From positions 1-52,544 of the forward strand of contig JAVBPT010000016.1 in NCBI GenBank assembly GCA_031549455.1: DNA of 52,544 nt. The letters run 5' to 3'. This document shows positions 32,178-41,557 of the stretch, piece after piece (within the stretch, counting starts at the first letter, position 1; each line of letters opens with the position of its first letter). Source of the stretch: JAVBPT01 sp031549455 (GTDB lineage: Bacteria; Bacillota; Clostridia; Lachnospirales; JAKSVV01). A program made the position numbers and the translations under genes. Under the pieces are notes generated by a model. It was given only the letters and a program-made list of their open reading frames with translations. It did no database searches and had not been told where the DNA came from.

Positions 32178-32627
32178 ATGATGAAAAAGGCACTATTTCT
32201 TTTCACGGTTGCTTTAACACTTTGCGTGCTTTGTTCTTGCGGAGAAACGATAGAGGACTCTGGTAAGAAACCAGGCACCACGTATGTTTCGATGAGTATT
32301 CAGGATAGAACACTTACAAAAGAAGGGGTTACATTAATCTTAAAGAATGACTCGGAGGATGAATACACCTATGGGGAGGCGTATGAGGTTCAGAAGAAGG
32401 AAGATGGAACCTGGGTAGAAATACCTACTGTGATTGAAAATTATGGTTTTCAATCGATAGGTTATATTCTAGGTGGAAAGCAAGAAAAAGAGGTACCAAT
32501 CAACTGGAAGTGGCTTTATGGTGAGCTTGAAGCGGGGGAATACCGCATTGTAAAGGATGCTTTATATATCCGAGAAGCAGGGGATTATGATACCTACCAT
32601 CTCTCGGCAACCTTTACCATTCAATAA
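32178..32627 (+). CDS. Ig-like-domain lipoprotein
   Basis: 149 residues. Lipobox CVLC-SCGE: the signal sequence MMKKALFLFTVALTLCVLCS is followed by the lipidated Cys about 22. The exported domain (about 35-149) is all beta: TYVSMSIQDRTLTKEGVTLI, LKNDSEDEYTYGEAYEVQKK and WKWLYGELEAGEYRIVKD. This is the bacterial Ig-like fold of small Firmicutes lipoproteins (Big_14-like), of unknown ligand. It has its own promoter and terminator. Confidence 0.8.
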   Translation: MMKKALFLFTVALTLCVLCSCGETIEDSGKKPGTTYVSMSIQDRTLTKEGVTLILKNDSEDEYTYGEAYEVQKKEDGTWVEIPTVIENYGFQSIGYILGGKQEKEVPINWKWLYGELEAGEYRIVKDALYIREAGDYDTYHLSATFTIQ

Positions 32628-32645
32628 GAGATTCAGAATAAGAAA

Positions 32646-32678
32646 AGGACTTGAGCAATGTGTGCTCGGGTCTTTTTT
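32646..32678 (+). terminator. Terminator of the Ig-like lipoprotein gene
   Basis: AGGACTTGAGC pairs with GCTCGGGTCTT (three G-T wobbles), then T-run. Confidence 0.75.
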
Positions 32679-32693
32679 AATGCAATGATAAAT

Positions 32694-32722
32694 TTGACTT
32701 TTATGCCAAAAAATGGTATACT
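32694..32722 (+). promoter_or_regulatory. Promoter of FliD-like gene
   Basis: TTGACT, 17-bp spacer, TATACT. Last 20 bases differ at only two positions from the promoter at 41490 (see findings). Confidence 0.7.
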
Positions 32723-32743
32723 ATAAGTAGGGAGAGGTTTGGT

Positions 32744-34009
32744 ATGTACATTGATGTAGATAATGTAAAAGAGTACAAAAAGATTCAATACTTTTCAGAA
32801 GCCATCAATCGAAAGCCCAAGAAGGTTGTGAGTGAAAAGCTAACTTCTCTTTCGCTTCCGCGCGAAGTAACCAAACACATCGAACGATCAAACTCAGTTA
32901 GTGAACACAGGGAGGACGTTAAAAAATTGGAAGGCCATATAGAACAAATGAAGAGAATGATACAGGATGAATCCAAGTTGGATCAAAAGGTAATTCTTCA
33001 TAATGAGGAGGATGCCATTCATCTGGAGGAGGAGATACGGGAGGAGATTGGGTATCGAAAACAGATAGAGGTTTTAGAGCGTTCCTCTAACCAGGTCAAT
33101 CAGACCAAAGAATTTAATGTAAATATATTAAGAAATAGCAGAACAGAGTATGCACATGATGCCGTTATTGAGGTGAAGCAAGGTGATGTGAGGGAGGAAA
33201 TTCGTCTTAGAATTGATCAGGATGAGGCATTAGGGGATGTGCTGGAAGAGATAAAAGAATCCATCAATGAGCTTCCGCTTGATATGAAAGCGCGGGTAGT
33301 GATTACAGGCACCACAGAGAGATATAAGAAACTGGTCATAGAAGGGCAAAAAGGAGAAGCCAATGCCTTTAGCATTTCGGATGTGAAAGGTTCAATTGTG
33401 AATCTTTTTGAACTGGATCATGTGACTGAGGAGGCAAAAGACTTTCTGATTCGTGAGGATGGAGTTGAAAAAGTTGTGAAGGAAGATGTCTTCAAGATCG
33501 ATGGTCGGTATGATGCGAAGATTCAAGCCATAGGGAAATTTGAAATTAGGGTGATCTCAAGTCCGGAGGTGTTTTCAAATCAACTGGAAAAGATTGCAGA
33601 AACCTATAATCATATGATACAAAACATGGAAAAAAGTGAAGGAAATAAAGAATTCGCTCGTGAGCTTCACCAATTTAAAACCATTGTAAGAGAATACAGA
33701 TCAGAGCTTAAGAGGCTAGGGGTGAGTCAGGATGAGAACGATTTTTTAAGCGTGAACAAAAGAATGGTTGAGAAGGCAATGGTCAATAATAGTAACAAGC
33801 TTAAGAACATTTTTCAAAAACAGGATGGAGTGGTTCAGAAATTGGGCAACGCCTTAAAGTTGGTCGATCAAAAAGAGGCGAGAGAGTATGATCAAACAGA
33901 AGGGATGAAAGAGGAATTAAAACACTACCAAAACATGCCCATCACGCTTTCTCTTGGAGATCCTGAATATCTATACAATCACAATTATTTTATCAATCGT
34001 TTGGGATAA
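32744..34009 (+). CDS. FliD-like/coiled-coil protein of unknown function
   Basis: 421 residues, no signal peptide or membrane helix. Residues 40-115 are charged coiled coil. From about 120 a flagellar-cap-like pattern appears: FNVNILRNSRTEYAHDAVIE, EEIKESINELPLDMKARVVI, ERYKKLVIEGQKGEANAFSI (as in FliD's ...RLVI-S...G-x-x-NAF-x-x-D), then a degenerate AKDFLIREDGVEK block. The C-terminal helix LEKIAETYNHMIQNMEKSEG and LGVSQDENDFLSVNKRMVEK followed by LKNIFQKQDGV parallel FliD's C-terminal coiled coil. No flagellar gene adjoins. It may be a cap-like or adhesin relative; the assignment rests on pattern only. Confidence 0.55.
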   Translation: MYIDVDNVKEYKKIQYFSEAINRKPKKVVSEKLTSLSLPREVTKHIERSNSVSEHREDVKKLEGHIEQMKRMIQDESKLDQKVILHNEEDAIHLEEEIREEIGYRKQIEVLERSSNQVNQTKEFNVNILRNSRTEYAHDAVIEVKQGDVREEIRLRIDQDEALGDVLEEIKESINELPLDMKARVVITGTTERYKKLVIEGQKGEANAFSISDVKGSIVNLFELDHVTEEAKDFLIREDGVEKVVKEDVFKIDGRYDAKIQAIGKFEIRVISSPEVFSNQLEKIAETYNHMIQNMEKSEGNKEFARELHQFKTIVREYRSELKRLGVSQDENDFLSVNKRMVEKAMVNNSNKLKNIFQKQDGVVQKLGNALKLVDQKEAREYDQTEGMKEELKHYQNMPITLSLGDPEYLYNHNYFINRLG

Positions 34010-34014
34010 AAACC

Positions 34015-34042
34015 TTGCAAATTTCGGATACTATGTTATAAT
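34015..34042 (+). promoter_or_regulatory. Promoter of the pheST T-box leader
   Basis: TTGCAA, 16 bp, TATAAT. Confidence 0.7.
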
Positions 34043-34049
34043 AGAATGC

Positions 34050-34253
34050 AAATATATATAGCAATGAGGATGCAAAGTAGTACGATGAACCTTAACAGAG
34101 AGGGAACAAAGGTTGAGACGTTTCCAAAGAAGTGGTCGTATGAAGTTTCACATCGGAAGCTATCTTGCTCGCGCATTATAATGTTAAGAATGGCCTTTGG
34201 CCATTGAAATAAGGTGGTACCACGACGCTCTCGTCCTTTCTCGAGAGTTTTTT
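34050..34253 (+). ncRNA. T-box riboswitch, tRNA-Phe specific
   Basis: The T-box core AAGGTGGTACCACG (34211-34224) forms the antiterminator; CTCTCG (34228-34233) and CGAGAG (34242-34247) plus T6 form the competing terminator. Stem I has the AGAGAGGGAAC distal region at about 34099. The likely specifier is UUC at 34147-34149, followed by the required purine, matching Phe. Uncharged tRNA-Phe stabilises antitermination and switches on pheS and pheT. Confidence 0.92.
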
Positions 34254-34278
34254 GTTGTTTAAAAAAGGAGGAATAAAA

Positions 34279-35292
34279 ATGGAAGAAAGATTAAAAAAGA
34301 TTTTGGCGGAGGCCAGAGAGGAAATTAGGAAGGCGACCCTAGAGGATCGGCTAGAAATGCTTCGGGTGAGTATACTGGGGAAAAAAGGCGCATTGACGGA
34401 GATTCTAAAGTCCATGAGAGAGATGGATGAGGAAACAAGAAAGAAAGTAGGGGCGCTGGCCAATGAGATCAAAAATATTTTGACAGAGATGATTGAAACC
34501 AAAAAACGGGAGCTTGAAAACTTATCGCTGAATCAAACAGAAACCGACTTTGATATTACCTATAACCGGCCCCATCCTGTCGGCTCCTATCACCCAATCA
34601 CGCTGGTTCAAAAAGAGATTGAAAAGATATTCATCGGGATGGGCTTCAAACTTTCTTATGGCGAGGAATCTACAACGGAGTATTATAACTTTGAGGCACT
34701 CAACATTCCGGGTGATCATCCTGCGAGGGATATGCAAGACACCTTTTGGCTATCGAACGGCCAGCTTCTTAGGACACACACCTCCGCACAACAGATCAAG
34801 ATGATGGAGAAGTATGGCGCACCTTTGCGGCTCATTTCACCGGGGAGAGTGTTTCGAAATGAACGGATCGATGCCTCTCATGAGAATACGTTTTTTCAAC
34901 TGGAAGGAATGTTGATTGATCGAAACGTTTCGATTTCAAACCTCATTTTCTTTATGAAAGAACTCCTCTCCCAAGTGCTTCATGAGGAGGTCGAGGTAAG
35001 ACTTCGTCCGGGATTTTTCCCATTTGTGGAACCGGGGTTTGAACTTGATATGAAGTGTAAAATTTGTAATGGGCAAGGTTGTAAGACCTGCAAGAACTCG
35101 GGATGGATTGAAATGCTTCCTTGTGGGATGATTCATCCAAAGGTTTTGGAGTATGGAGGAGTGGATCCAAAGAAATATACGGGTTTTGCTTTTGGGCTTG
35201 GGCTTACAAGATTTGCGATGATGAAATATGGTGTACGGGAAATAAGAGAGCTAAACAGCATGGATGTTCGTAAGCTCTCCCAATTCAACTAA
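34279..35292 (+). CDS. pheS: Phenylalanyl-tRNA synthetase alpha subunit
   Basis: 337 residues from ATG 34279, seven bases after AAGGAGG; an upstream in-frame TTG lies in the T-box terminator and is rejected. N-terminal coiled coil (1-85) recognises tRNA; the catalytic domain has RPHPVGSYHPITLVQKEIEK, DTFWLSNGQLLRTHTSAQQI (motif 2 region), SPGRVFRNERIDASHENTFF and FAFGLGLTRFAMMKYG (motif 3). A zinc-like Cys cluster CKICNGQGCKTC lies at about 258-269. Works as alpha2-beta2 with PheT. Regulated by the T-box. Confidence 0.96.
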   Translation: MEERLKKILAEAREEIRKATLEDRLEMLRVSILGKKGALTEILKSMREMDEETRKKVGALANEIKNILTEMIETKKRELENLSLNQTETDFDITYNRPHPVGSYHPITLVQKEIEKIFIGMGFKLSYGEESTTEYYNFEALNIPGDHPARDMQDTFWLSNGQLLRTHTSAQQIKMMEKYGAPLRLISPGRVFRNERIDASHENTFFQLEGMLIDRNVSISNLIFFMKELLSQVLHEEVEVRLRPGFFPFVEPGFELDMKCKICNGQGCKTCKNSGWIEMLPCGMIHPKVLEYGGVDPKKYTGFAFGLGLTRFAMMKYGVREIRELNSMDVRKLSQFN

Positions 35293-35304
35293 GGAGGGAT
35301 GAGA

Positions 35305-37677
35305 ATGAAGATATCATTGAACTGGATCAACGATTTCGTGGATCTAAAAGATATAGAAATAGCGGAGCTGATAAAAAGATTGACACTCGGAACAGCTGAG
35401 GTGGAGGGGGTTGAATGCAAAGGACGAGAGATAAAAAACGTGGTGGTGGGTAAAGTATTGTCTGTAGAAGAAAAACCAGAACTCAAAACCACAAGACTCG
35501 TTCAGGTGGATGTTGGCGACAAGATACTTCAAACCCTTTGTGGTGCAAAGAATGTTCGAGTGGGGATGCTGGTGGCAACCGCTTGCCCCGGAGGAAGTAT
35601 TGTGGGGCTTGATCAGATTGATGCAAGAAAAGTGGGTGACTATGAAAGCAATTGCATCCTCTGTTCAGAGAGAGAGCTTGGCATTAGTGATGATCATAGT
35701 GGACTCATAGAACTGCCACTGGACCTAAAACTCGGAGAAGATATCAAGAAAATATATCGTCTAGAAGACTGCGTCATTGAGATTGACAATAAATCCCTTA
35801 CAAATCGTCCGGACCTTTGGGGACATTATGGGATAGCAAGGGAGATCGCGGCCATCTTTAAAAGAACATTAAAGAAGTTGGAGTTAGATGAACTCAAGCA
35901 CAATGCTGAACTTGTACATTTGGATATTAAGGTAAAAGACAAAAGATGTAATCGATATTCGGCGCTCACGGTTCGAAACATTAAACAAAAAACGTCTTCT
36001 GTGGATATGAAAATTCGATTATACTATACAGGGTTAAGGAGTATTTCTCTTCTTGTGGATTTGACCAACTATGTGATGCTTGAACTTGGTCAACCAATGC
36101 ATGCCTTTGATAAACGAACCATGCATGCAGTGGTGGTGGATTCGTTAAAAGAGGACATCAAGTTTACCACACTGGATGACGTCGAGCGAATCGTGCCAAA
36201 GGACACACTCATGATTCAGAACGGAAAAGAAAGTGTGGCGATCGCCGGAATCATGGGAGGACAGAACACAGAAATTAAGGAGGATACGGCAGAATTGCTC
36301 ATCGAATCTGCGGCATTTGACGCGGGGACCATTCGGAAAACCGCAGTGAAACTAAAACTTAGAACAGATGCAAGCAGTCGCTTTGAGAAGAGCCTGGATC
36401 CAGAACTTACGGTGCTCTCAATCAAACGCTTTATTCGTTTGCTAAAAAACAGGCAGGAAGATATCGAGGTTTCCTCTAATTTAACAGATGTATATGTGAA
36501 TGAGCAAAAACCCATTACGATTGAGATTGATAAACGGGATATAGATTCTTATATGGGCGTTTCACTTTCGGATGACTTTATTATTGACTCTTTAACAAGG
36601 CTTGAATTTGACATTCATTGTGCAAACCACCTTTACATTGTAAAAGTACCCACTTTCAGGGCCACCAAAGACATTAGCATGAAAGCGGATATCATAGAAG
36701 AGGTTGCCAGAATGTATGGATATGATCATATCGTTCCAGAACCGATCAACCTTCCGGTTGTACCGTTGGAATATAGTCCAGATAAAATGGTGATTGATAA
36801 GGTGAAGGAAATTTTAACCGAAAAGTATGGCGCCACTGAATTACACAGTTATATTTGGCATGACAATGAACTGTTAAGAGAGCTAGAGATTGAAGGGAAA
36901 AGCGGTGTTTCAATTGTTAATTCGGAGGATGGATACAATGCGAGGCTTCGGGAAGACTTTGCCTCCACCCTGTTTAAAGTGGCCGCTATAAATGCAAAGC
37001 ATTTGGATCAATTCACCACGTATGAGGTGGGCAGTGTCTTTAAACTGGGGAGTGAGCAAAAAATTTGTGAACAAAGAAAGGTGGCTCTTCTCTTATTCAG
37101 CAAAACAAGAGGGATAGAAGAATTATTTTATGATGCCAAAGACATGGTCCAAACAATAACCCATGTCTTGAAAAATAAAAAGATCAAGCTGGAGAAATTA
37201 AATGAAGCAGAGCAGTATGTAAATAAAACCTATTCTGCCGTTGTAAAACTAGATGAAAAAGAACTTGGCAAGATCATGGCAATTACAGATGTGATGGCAA
37301 AAAAGATTGCACCCAAAGCGAAACTTTTATTTTGCGAGCTGGATTTGGATACACTAATCTTTGCAGAAAGATCCGAGGTAAAATATGTGGAACCATCCAT
37401 CTATCAACAAACCAAATTGGATTTTAACTTTTTAGTTACAAAAGATACAAGGAGTGATAATATAATAAAGTATATTTATGATTTTCGTTCAGAGCTATTA
37501 AAGAGGGTAGAATTGATTGATCTGTATAAAGGAAAGGGAATTGATGACGATAAGAAGAGTATGACATTTGGCATTACAATCGGTTCCAATGAAAAGACTT
37601 TGGTAGCGGAAGAAATCAATGCATTTATGAAGGAATTTATTGAATATATGAAAGAAAATCACTATCATTTGCGGTAA
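35305..37677 (+). CDS. pheT: Phenylalanyl-tRNA synthetase beta subunit
   Basis: 790 residues, full length. ATG 35305 is preferred to 35299 because AAGGAGGG is properly spaced only for it. Domain order: tRNA-binding OB domain (VGKVLSVEEKPELKTTRLVQ, with CGAKNVRVGML), B3/B4 editing region (SLTNRPDLWGHYGIAREIAA), B5 DNA-binding-like (PITIEIDKRDIDSYMGVSLS), catalytic-like core and C-terminal anticodon domain (FLVTKDTRSDNIIKYIYDFR). Partner of PheS, 12 bp upstream. Confidence 0.96.
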   Translation: MKISLNWINDFVDLKDIEIAELIKRLTLGTAEVEGVECKGREIKNVVVGKVLSVEEKPELKTTRLVQVDVGDKILQTLCGAKNVRVGMLVATACPGGSIVGLDQIDARKVGDYESNCILCSERELGISDDHSGLIELPLDLKLGEDIKKIYRLEDCVIEIDNKSLTNRPDLWGHYGIAREIAAIFKRTLKKLELDELKHNAELVHLDIKVKDKRCNRYSALTVRNIKQKTSSVDMKIRLYYTGLRSISLLVDLTNYVMLELGQPMHAFDKRTMHAVVVDSLKEDIKFTTLDDVERIVPKDTLMIQNGKESVAIAGIMGGQNTEIKEDTAELLIESAAFDAGTIRKTAVKLKLRTDASSRFEKSLDPELTVLSIKRFIRLLKNRQEDIEVSSNLTDVYVNEQKPITIEIDKRDIDSYMGVSLSDDFIIDSLTRLEFDIHCANHLYIVKVPTFRATKDISMKADIIEEVARMYGYDHIVPEPINLPVVPLEYSPDKMVIDKVKEILTEKYGATELHSYIWHDNELLRELEIEGKSGVSIVNSEDGYNARLREDFASTLFKVAAINAKHLDQFTTYEVGSVFKLGSEQKICEQRKVALLLFSKTRGIEELFYDAKDMVQTITHVLKNKKIKLEKLNEAEQYVNKTYSAVVKLDEKELGKIMAITDVMAKKIAPKAKLLFCELDLDTLIFAERSEVKYVEPSIYQQTKLDFNFLVTKDTRSDNIIKYIYDFRSELLKRVELIDLYKGKGIDDDKKSMTFGITIGSNEKTLVAEEINAFMKEFIEYMKENHYHLR

Positions 37678-37686
37678 GGAGCTTTT

Positions 37687-38562
37687 ATGAATCCTAAAAG
37701 AAAAATTCTGAGTTCTAAACGACTTAGTCTGATTTTTTTAACGGTCATCTCTATTTTTATTCTGATTTTTATATTCACCCGGATAAAGGAAAACAGGGTG
37801 TTTTCAACGTATAAAAAAATTCTAAAAGAAGAAAACGAGACGTCTGCTTCGGATGGCGTTACAGACATCAATGCGCAGCTTTTTGCATTTGCCGAGGAAA
37901 ATATAGACCGTATTGCAAAGGATCAACGTGAAAAACTTGCAAAAACCATTTTGGATCGTCTGGATACAAACCTATTTGTATTTTCTGAGCGGTTTAATGA
38001 AGAGGATCTGAGCCAGTATAGCCTGGAAGAGTTAAGAGACACAGAAAAAATGCAAAAAACCGATTTGAGATACATTTATCAAAATGGGTACCTCATCAAT
38101 GCATACGTGACACACTATCAACTCATTATTGACTTTGACAGGCTTCTTAAGCTTTTTAAAGGGAAAGTAAATCCTGCCTATATTGATTACTTTGAAATTG
38201 GTAGAACGGAATCATTGCTTACAGTAGAGGACGGATCAAGATCAAGGGTATCCAATGATGAACTAGTGAAACGGATTCTAAATACAGAGCGGTTTATAAA
38301 AAAGTATCCTCGTTTCTATAAAATCGTTGATCTGAAAGATTTAAATCATCTGTATCTCTTTTTATATATTGGGGAATCACTGGATGAAAGTCAGATTAAA
38401 AATCAGCTGGCCCATTATAAGCAAACCAGGAAAAAGTATGGGCGTTCAAAGTTGGCTAAAACATTAAAAGGATATATTGCGGTGATCGAAAAAAATGAGG
38501 AAAAGGTTACGGGAGACGTGAGCAATTATGCAAGAGGACTGATGGATGCAAAAGTCAAATAG
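37687..38562 (+). CDS. Hypothetical protein with N-terminal signal-anchor
   Basis: 291 residues. Residues 12-32 (LSLIFLTVISIFILIFIFTR) are a single hydrophobic anchor preceded by Lys/Arg, so the helical remainder (about 40-291, Lys/Glu-rich with FAFAEENIDRIAKDQREKLA) should be outside the membrane. It begins 10 bp after pheT and probably shares its transcript. Domain and function not recognised. The 3' end is followed by a stem-loop at 38580-38607 and then the perfect hairpin at 38629. Confidence 0.65.
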   Translation: MNPKRKILSSKRLSLIFLTVISIFILIFIFTRIKENRVFSTYKKILKEENETSASDGVTDINAQLFAFAEENIDRIAKDQREKLAKTILDRLDTNLFVFSERFNEEDLSQYSLEELRDTEKMQKTDLRYIYQNGYLINAYVTHYQLIIDFDRLLKLFKGKVNPAYIDYFEIGRTESLLTVEDGSRSRVSNDELVKRILNTERFIKKYPRFYKIVDLKDLNHLYLFLYIGESLDESQIKNQLAHYKQTRKKYGRSKLAKTLKGYIAVIEKNEEKVTGDVSNYARGLMDAKVK

Positions 38563-38579
38563 CAAAAGGCTTTACCCCT

Positions 38580-38607
38580 TTCTTTCTCTATGAAGATAGG
38601 GAGAGGG
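38580..38607 (+). repeat. Stem-loop after the 291-residue gene
   Basis: TTCTTTCTCTAT, loop GAAG, ATAGGGAGAGGG, with wobble pairs. No T-run follows directly, so it may be an mRNA end-protecting hairpin. Confidence 0.45.
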
Positions 38608-38628
38608 ATAAGATCCTATGTTTTTTTG

Positions 38629-38657
38629 AAAAAATCAAGTATGTTACTTGATTTTTT
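38629..38657. terminator. Perfect 13-bp hairpin terminator upstream of ppdK
   Basis: AAAAAATCAAGTA, loop TGT, TACTTGATTTTTT, perfect complement. A-rich left arm and T-rich right arm make it effective on both strands. Confidence 0.8.
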
Positions 38658-38675
38658 GAAGTTTTTAGGTATAAT
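38648..38675 (+). promoter_or_regulatory. ppdK promoter, -35 inside the terminator stem
   Basis: TTGATT (38648-38653, right arm of the hairpin), 16 bp, TATAAT (38670-38675). Confidence 0.6.
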
Positions 38676-38727
38676 AGCATTTATGTAATCTAAGGGATTA
38701 TGCATAAATTATATAGGAGGTTTAAAA

Positions 38728-41376
38728 ATGGGCAAGCAATATGTATTTACAGCAAGAGACAAAGATTTAGCAACCAAAAGCGAAAAAGACTTAAAAGCGT
38801 TGGTTGGTGGTAAAGGGGCCGGCTTATTTCAAATGACCAGTTTTGGAATCCCAGTTCCTTCATTCTTTAATGTTTCGACAGAAGCATGTATGGAATATAT
38901 TAAAAATGGTAGAAAGATACCAAAAGAAATTGAAGAACAAATTGATGATGCATTAGGCTACATAGAAGGCCTAAATCAAAAGAAATTAGGAGATCCCAAG
39001 GATCCGCTACTTGTATCTGTTCGTTCTGGAGCAAGGGTTTCCATGCCAGGAATGATGGATACGGTTCTAAACCTTGGATTAAATGATGAATCTGCCAAAG
39101 GACTCGCAGCAAAGACAGGAAATGAAAGATTTGTGTACGATTCTTATAGAAGATTTATTCAAATGTTCTCAGATGTGGTAATGGGTATTTCCAAAGCCTA
39201 CTTTGAAAGAGTCATTGATGAATATAAAGAAAAACAAGGGAAGCATTTGGATACGGAGCTAACAGCAGAGGATTGGAAAAAGATGGTTGAGGAATTCAAA
39301 GCCATCTACAAGAGAGAAAAGGGAGAAGATTTCCCGCAAAGTCCAAAAGTACAACTGATTGAAGCCATTCAAGCGGTATTTAGATCATGGGAAAATGATC
39401 GAGCAGTGGTTTATAGAAGAATGTATGACATACCAAGCGATTGGGGTACTGCTGTAAATGTTCAAACCATGGTATTTGGTAACAAAGGAGATACCTCAGG
39501 TACGGGTGTTGCATTTACCAGAAACCCAGCAACGGGAGAAAAAGGAATCTTTGGAGAATATCTAATTAATGCACAGGGAGAAGACGTTGTTGCGGGAATT
39601 AGAACCCCAAAGACCATTAAAGAATTGGAAAAGGATATGCCAGAAGCCTATAAAGAATTCATGGACATTGCAAACAAGCTCGAATCAAGTTATAAAGATA
39701 TGCAAGACATGGAATTCACAATTGAAGAGGGAAAACTATATTTCTTGCAAACCAGAAATGGAAAAAGAACAGCACATGCAGCACTCAAAATTGCTACAGA
39801 CTTAGTTGCAGAAGGACTTCTTACCGAAAATGAAGCGGTGATGAAAGTGGATCCAAGACAACTAGATCAGCTTCTACATCCAAACTTTGATCAAAAGTCA
39901 CTTGCGGCTGCAAAGGTCATTGGAAGTGCACTTCCAGCATCACCGGGAGCGGCGACAGGAAAGGTTTACTTTACTGCACAGGACGCTAAAAATGCAGCGG
40001 ATAAAGGAGAAAATGTCATTCTTGTTCGATTAGAAACTTCGCCAGAAGATATTGAAGGAATGAATGCGGCAGAAGGAATTTTGACGGCAAGAGGAGGAAT
40101 GACTTCACATGCAGCGGTTGTGGCAAGAGGAATGGGAACTTGTTGCGTATCAGGTTGTGGAGAACTCAAGATCGATGAAGAAAAGAGAGAATTCACCTTA
40201 AGCGGAAAGACATATAAAGAAGGAGATTATATTTCACTTGATGGTTCAACAGGAAAAATTTACGGAGAACAAATCAAAACAGTTGAGCCTGAAATCTCTG
40301 GTGACTTTGCTAAATTTATGGGATGGGCAGACAAAGTAAGAGTGCTAAAGGTAAGAACCAATGCCGATACTCCACACGATGCAGAAAATGCAATTGCATT
40401 TGGAGCGGAAGGAATTGGCCTTTGTCGTACGGAACATATGTTCTTTGAAGAAGACAGAATCTTCAGAGTAAGACAAATGATTCTTTCTGAAACAAAAGAA
40501 CAAAGAGAGGAAGCGCTTGGTCACATTCTTCCTTTCCAAAAGAAAGACTTTATTGGAATTTTTGAAGCCATGGAAGAAAAGCCGGTTACAATTCGATTGC
40601 TGGATCCACCGCTTCACGAATTCTTACCACATACAGATGAAGAATTAAAAGCACTTGCCAAAGAAATGAAAGTGGATTTTGAAAGATTAAAAGCAAAAGC
40701 GGAAGACCTAAAAGAATTCAACCCGATGATGGGACACCGTGGCTGTAGACTAGATGTTTCATATCCTGAGATCGCAGTAATGCAAGCTAGGGCAATCATC
40801 GAAGCCGCAATTGAAGTGAAGAAATCAAAAGGATATAACATTGTTCCTGAAATCATGATTCCACTAATCTGTGAATTAAAAGAATTGAAATTTGTAAAGG
40901 AATTAATTGTAAAAACTGCGGATGAACTCATTAAAGCTTCTGGAACTGAATTGAAATATATGGTAGGAACCATGATTGAAATACCAAGAGCAGCTCTTCT
41001 TGCAGATGAGATTGCAAAGGAAGCAGAGTTCTTCTCATTTGGAACAAACGATCTTACGCAAATGACTTTTGGGTTTTCAAGGGATGATGCGGGTAAGTTC
41101 TTAAACGATTATTACGAAGCCAAAGTATTCGAATCGGACCCATTTGCTAAGCTGGACCAAGAAGGCGTTGGCCAACTTGTACAAATGGCAGTTGAAAAAG
41201 GAAGAAAGACCAGAGAAAACATCAAGCTTGGTATCTGTGGAGAACATGGAGGAGATCCAACATCCATCGAGTTTTGTCATCAAGTGGGCCTAAACTATGT
41301 ATCTTGCTCACCATTTAGGGTGCCAATCGCGCGACTTGCAGCGGCACAAGCAGCACTTTCATTTCCAAGAAAATAA
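38728..41376 (+). CDS. ppdK: Pyruvate, phosphate dikinase
   Basis: 882 residues, normal length. N-terminal ATP-grasp domain (VGGKGAGLFQMTSFGIPVPS), then the phosphohistidine loop GGMTSHAAVVARGMGTCCVS with the carrier His at about 461 and regulatory Thr two residues before, then the C-terminal PEP/pyruvate barrel ending in GICGEHGGDPTSIEF (catalytic Cys about 837). It interconverts pyruvate, ATP and Pi with PEP, AMP and PPi; in anaerobic Clostridia it serves PPi-linked glycolysis or gluconeogenesis. Its own promoter and terminator isolate it. RBS AGGAGG. Confidence 0.97.
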   Translation: MGKQYVFTARDKDLATKSEKDLKALVGGKGAGLFQMTSFGIPVPSFFNVSTEACMEYIKNGRKIPKEIEEQIDDALGYIEGLNQKKLGDPKDPLLVSVRSGARVSMPGMMDTVLNLGLNDESAKGLAAKTGNERFVYDSYRRFIQMFSDVVMGISKAYFERVIDEYKEKQGKHLDTELTAEDWKKMVEEFKAIYKREKGEDFPQSPKVQLIEAIQAVFRSWENDRAVVYRRMYDIPSDWGTAVNVQTMVFGNKGDTSGTGVAFTRNPATGEKGIFGEYLINAQGEDVVAGIRTPKTIKELEKDMPEAYKEFMDIANKLESSYKDMQDMEFTIEEGKLYFLQTRNGKRTAHAALKIATDLVAEGLLTENEAVMKVDPRQLDQLLHPNFDQKSLAAAKVIGSALPASPGAATGKVYFTAQDAKNAADKGENVILVRLETSPEDIEGMNAAEGILTARGGMTSHAAVVARGMGTCCVSGCGELKIDEEKREFTLSGKTYKEGDYISLDGSTGKIYGEQIKTVEPEISGDFAKFMGWADKVRVLKVRTNADTPHDAENAIAFGAEGIGLCRTEHMFFEEDRIFRVRQMILSETKEQREEALGHILPFQKKDFIGIFEAMEEKPVTIRLLDPPLHEFLPHTDEELKALAKEMKVDFERLKAKAEDLKEFNPMMGHRGCRLDVSYPEIAVMQARAIIEAAIEVKKSKGYNIVPEIMIPLICELKELKFVKELIVKTADELIKASGTELKYMVGTMIEIPRAALLADEIAKEAEFFSFGTNDLTQMTFGFSRDDAGKFLNDYYEAKVFESDPFAKLDQEGVGQLVQMAVEKGRKTRENIKLGICGEHGGDPTSIEFCHQVGLNYVSCSPFRVPIARLAAAQAALSFPRK

Positions 41377-41388
41377 GGAAGACATCAC

Positions 41389-41428
41389 AGAAGATGATAC
41401 TTATAAAAAAGTATTGTCTTCTTTTTTT
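41389..41428 (+). terminator. Terminator of ppdK
   Basis: AGAAGATGATACTT pairs with AAGTATTGTCTTCT (two wobble pairs), then T6-7. Confidence 0.85.
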
Positions 41429-41489
41429 ATGCAATCCTATTTGCTAAATTCTATAGGGTCATAAAATTGAAAAATATTCCAGTTTATTA

Positions 41490-41518
41490 TTGAAAAATAT
41501 GCCAAAATATGGTATAAT
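41490..41518 (+). promoter_or_regulatory. Promoter of the SLH/beta-helix pair
   Basis: TTGAAA, 17-bp spacer, TATAAT; spacer nearly identical to that at 32694. Confidence 0.7.
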
Positions 41519-41557
41519 AGAGAGAAGAAGCAAAAATTGCGGAATTGGTAGGAAAAG

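Noticed and set aside
32706..32716. CC-A/T-GG element resembling a eukaryotic CArG box
   Set aside because: No relevance in bacteria; kept only as part of a shared promoter spacer.
34252..34278. TTG-initiated N-terminal extension of PheS
   Set aside because: It lies in the T-run of the T-box terminator; AAGGAGG precedes ATG 34279 and gives the normal PheS start.
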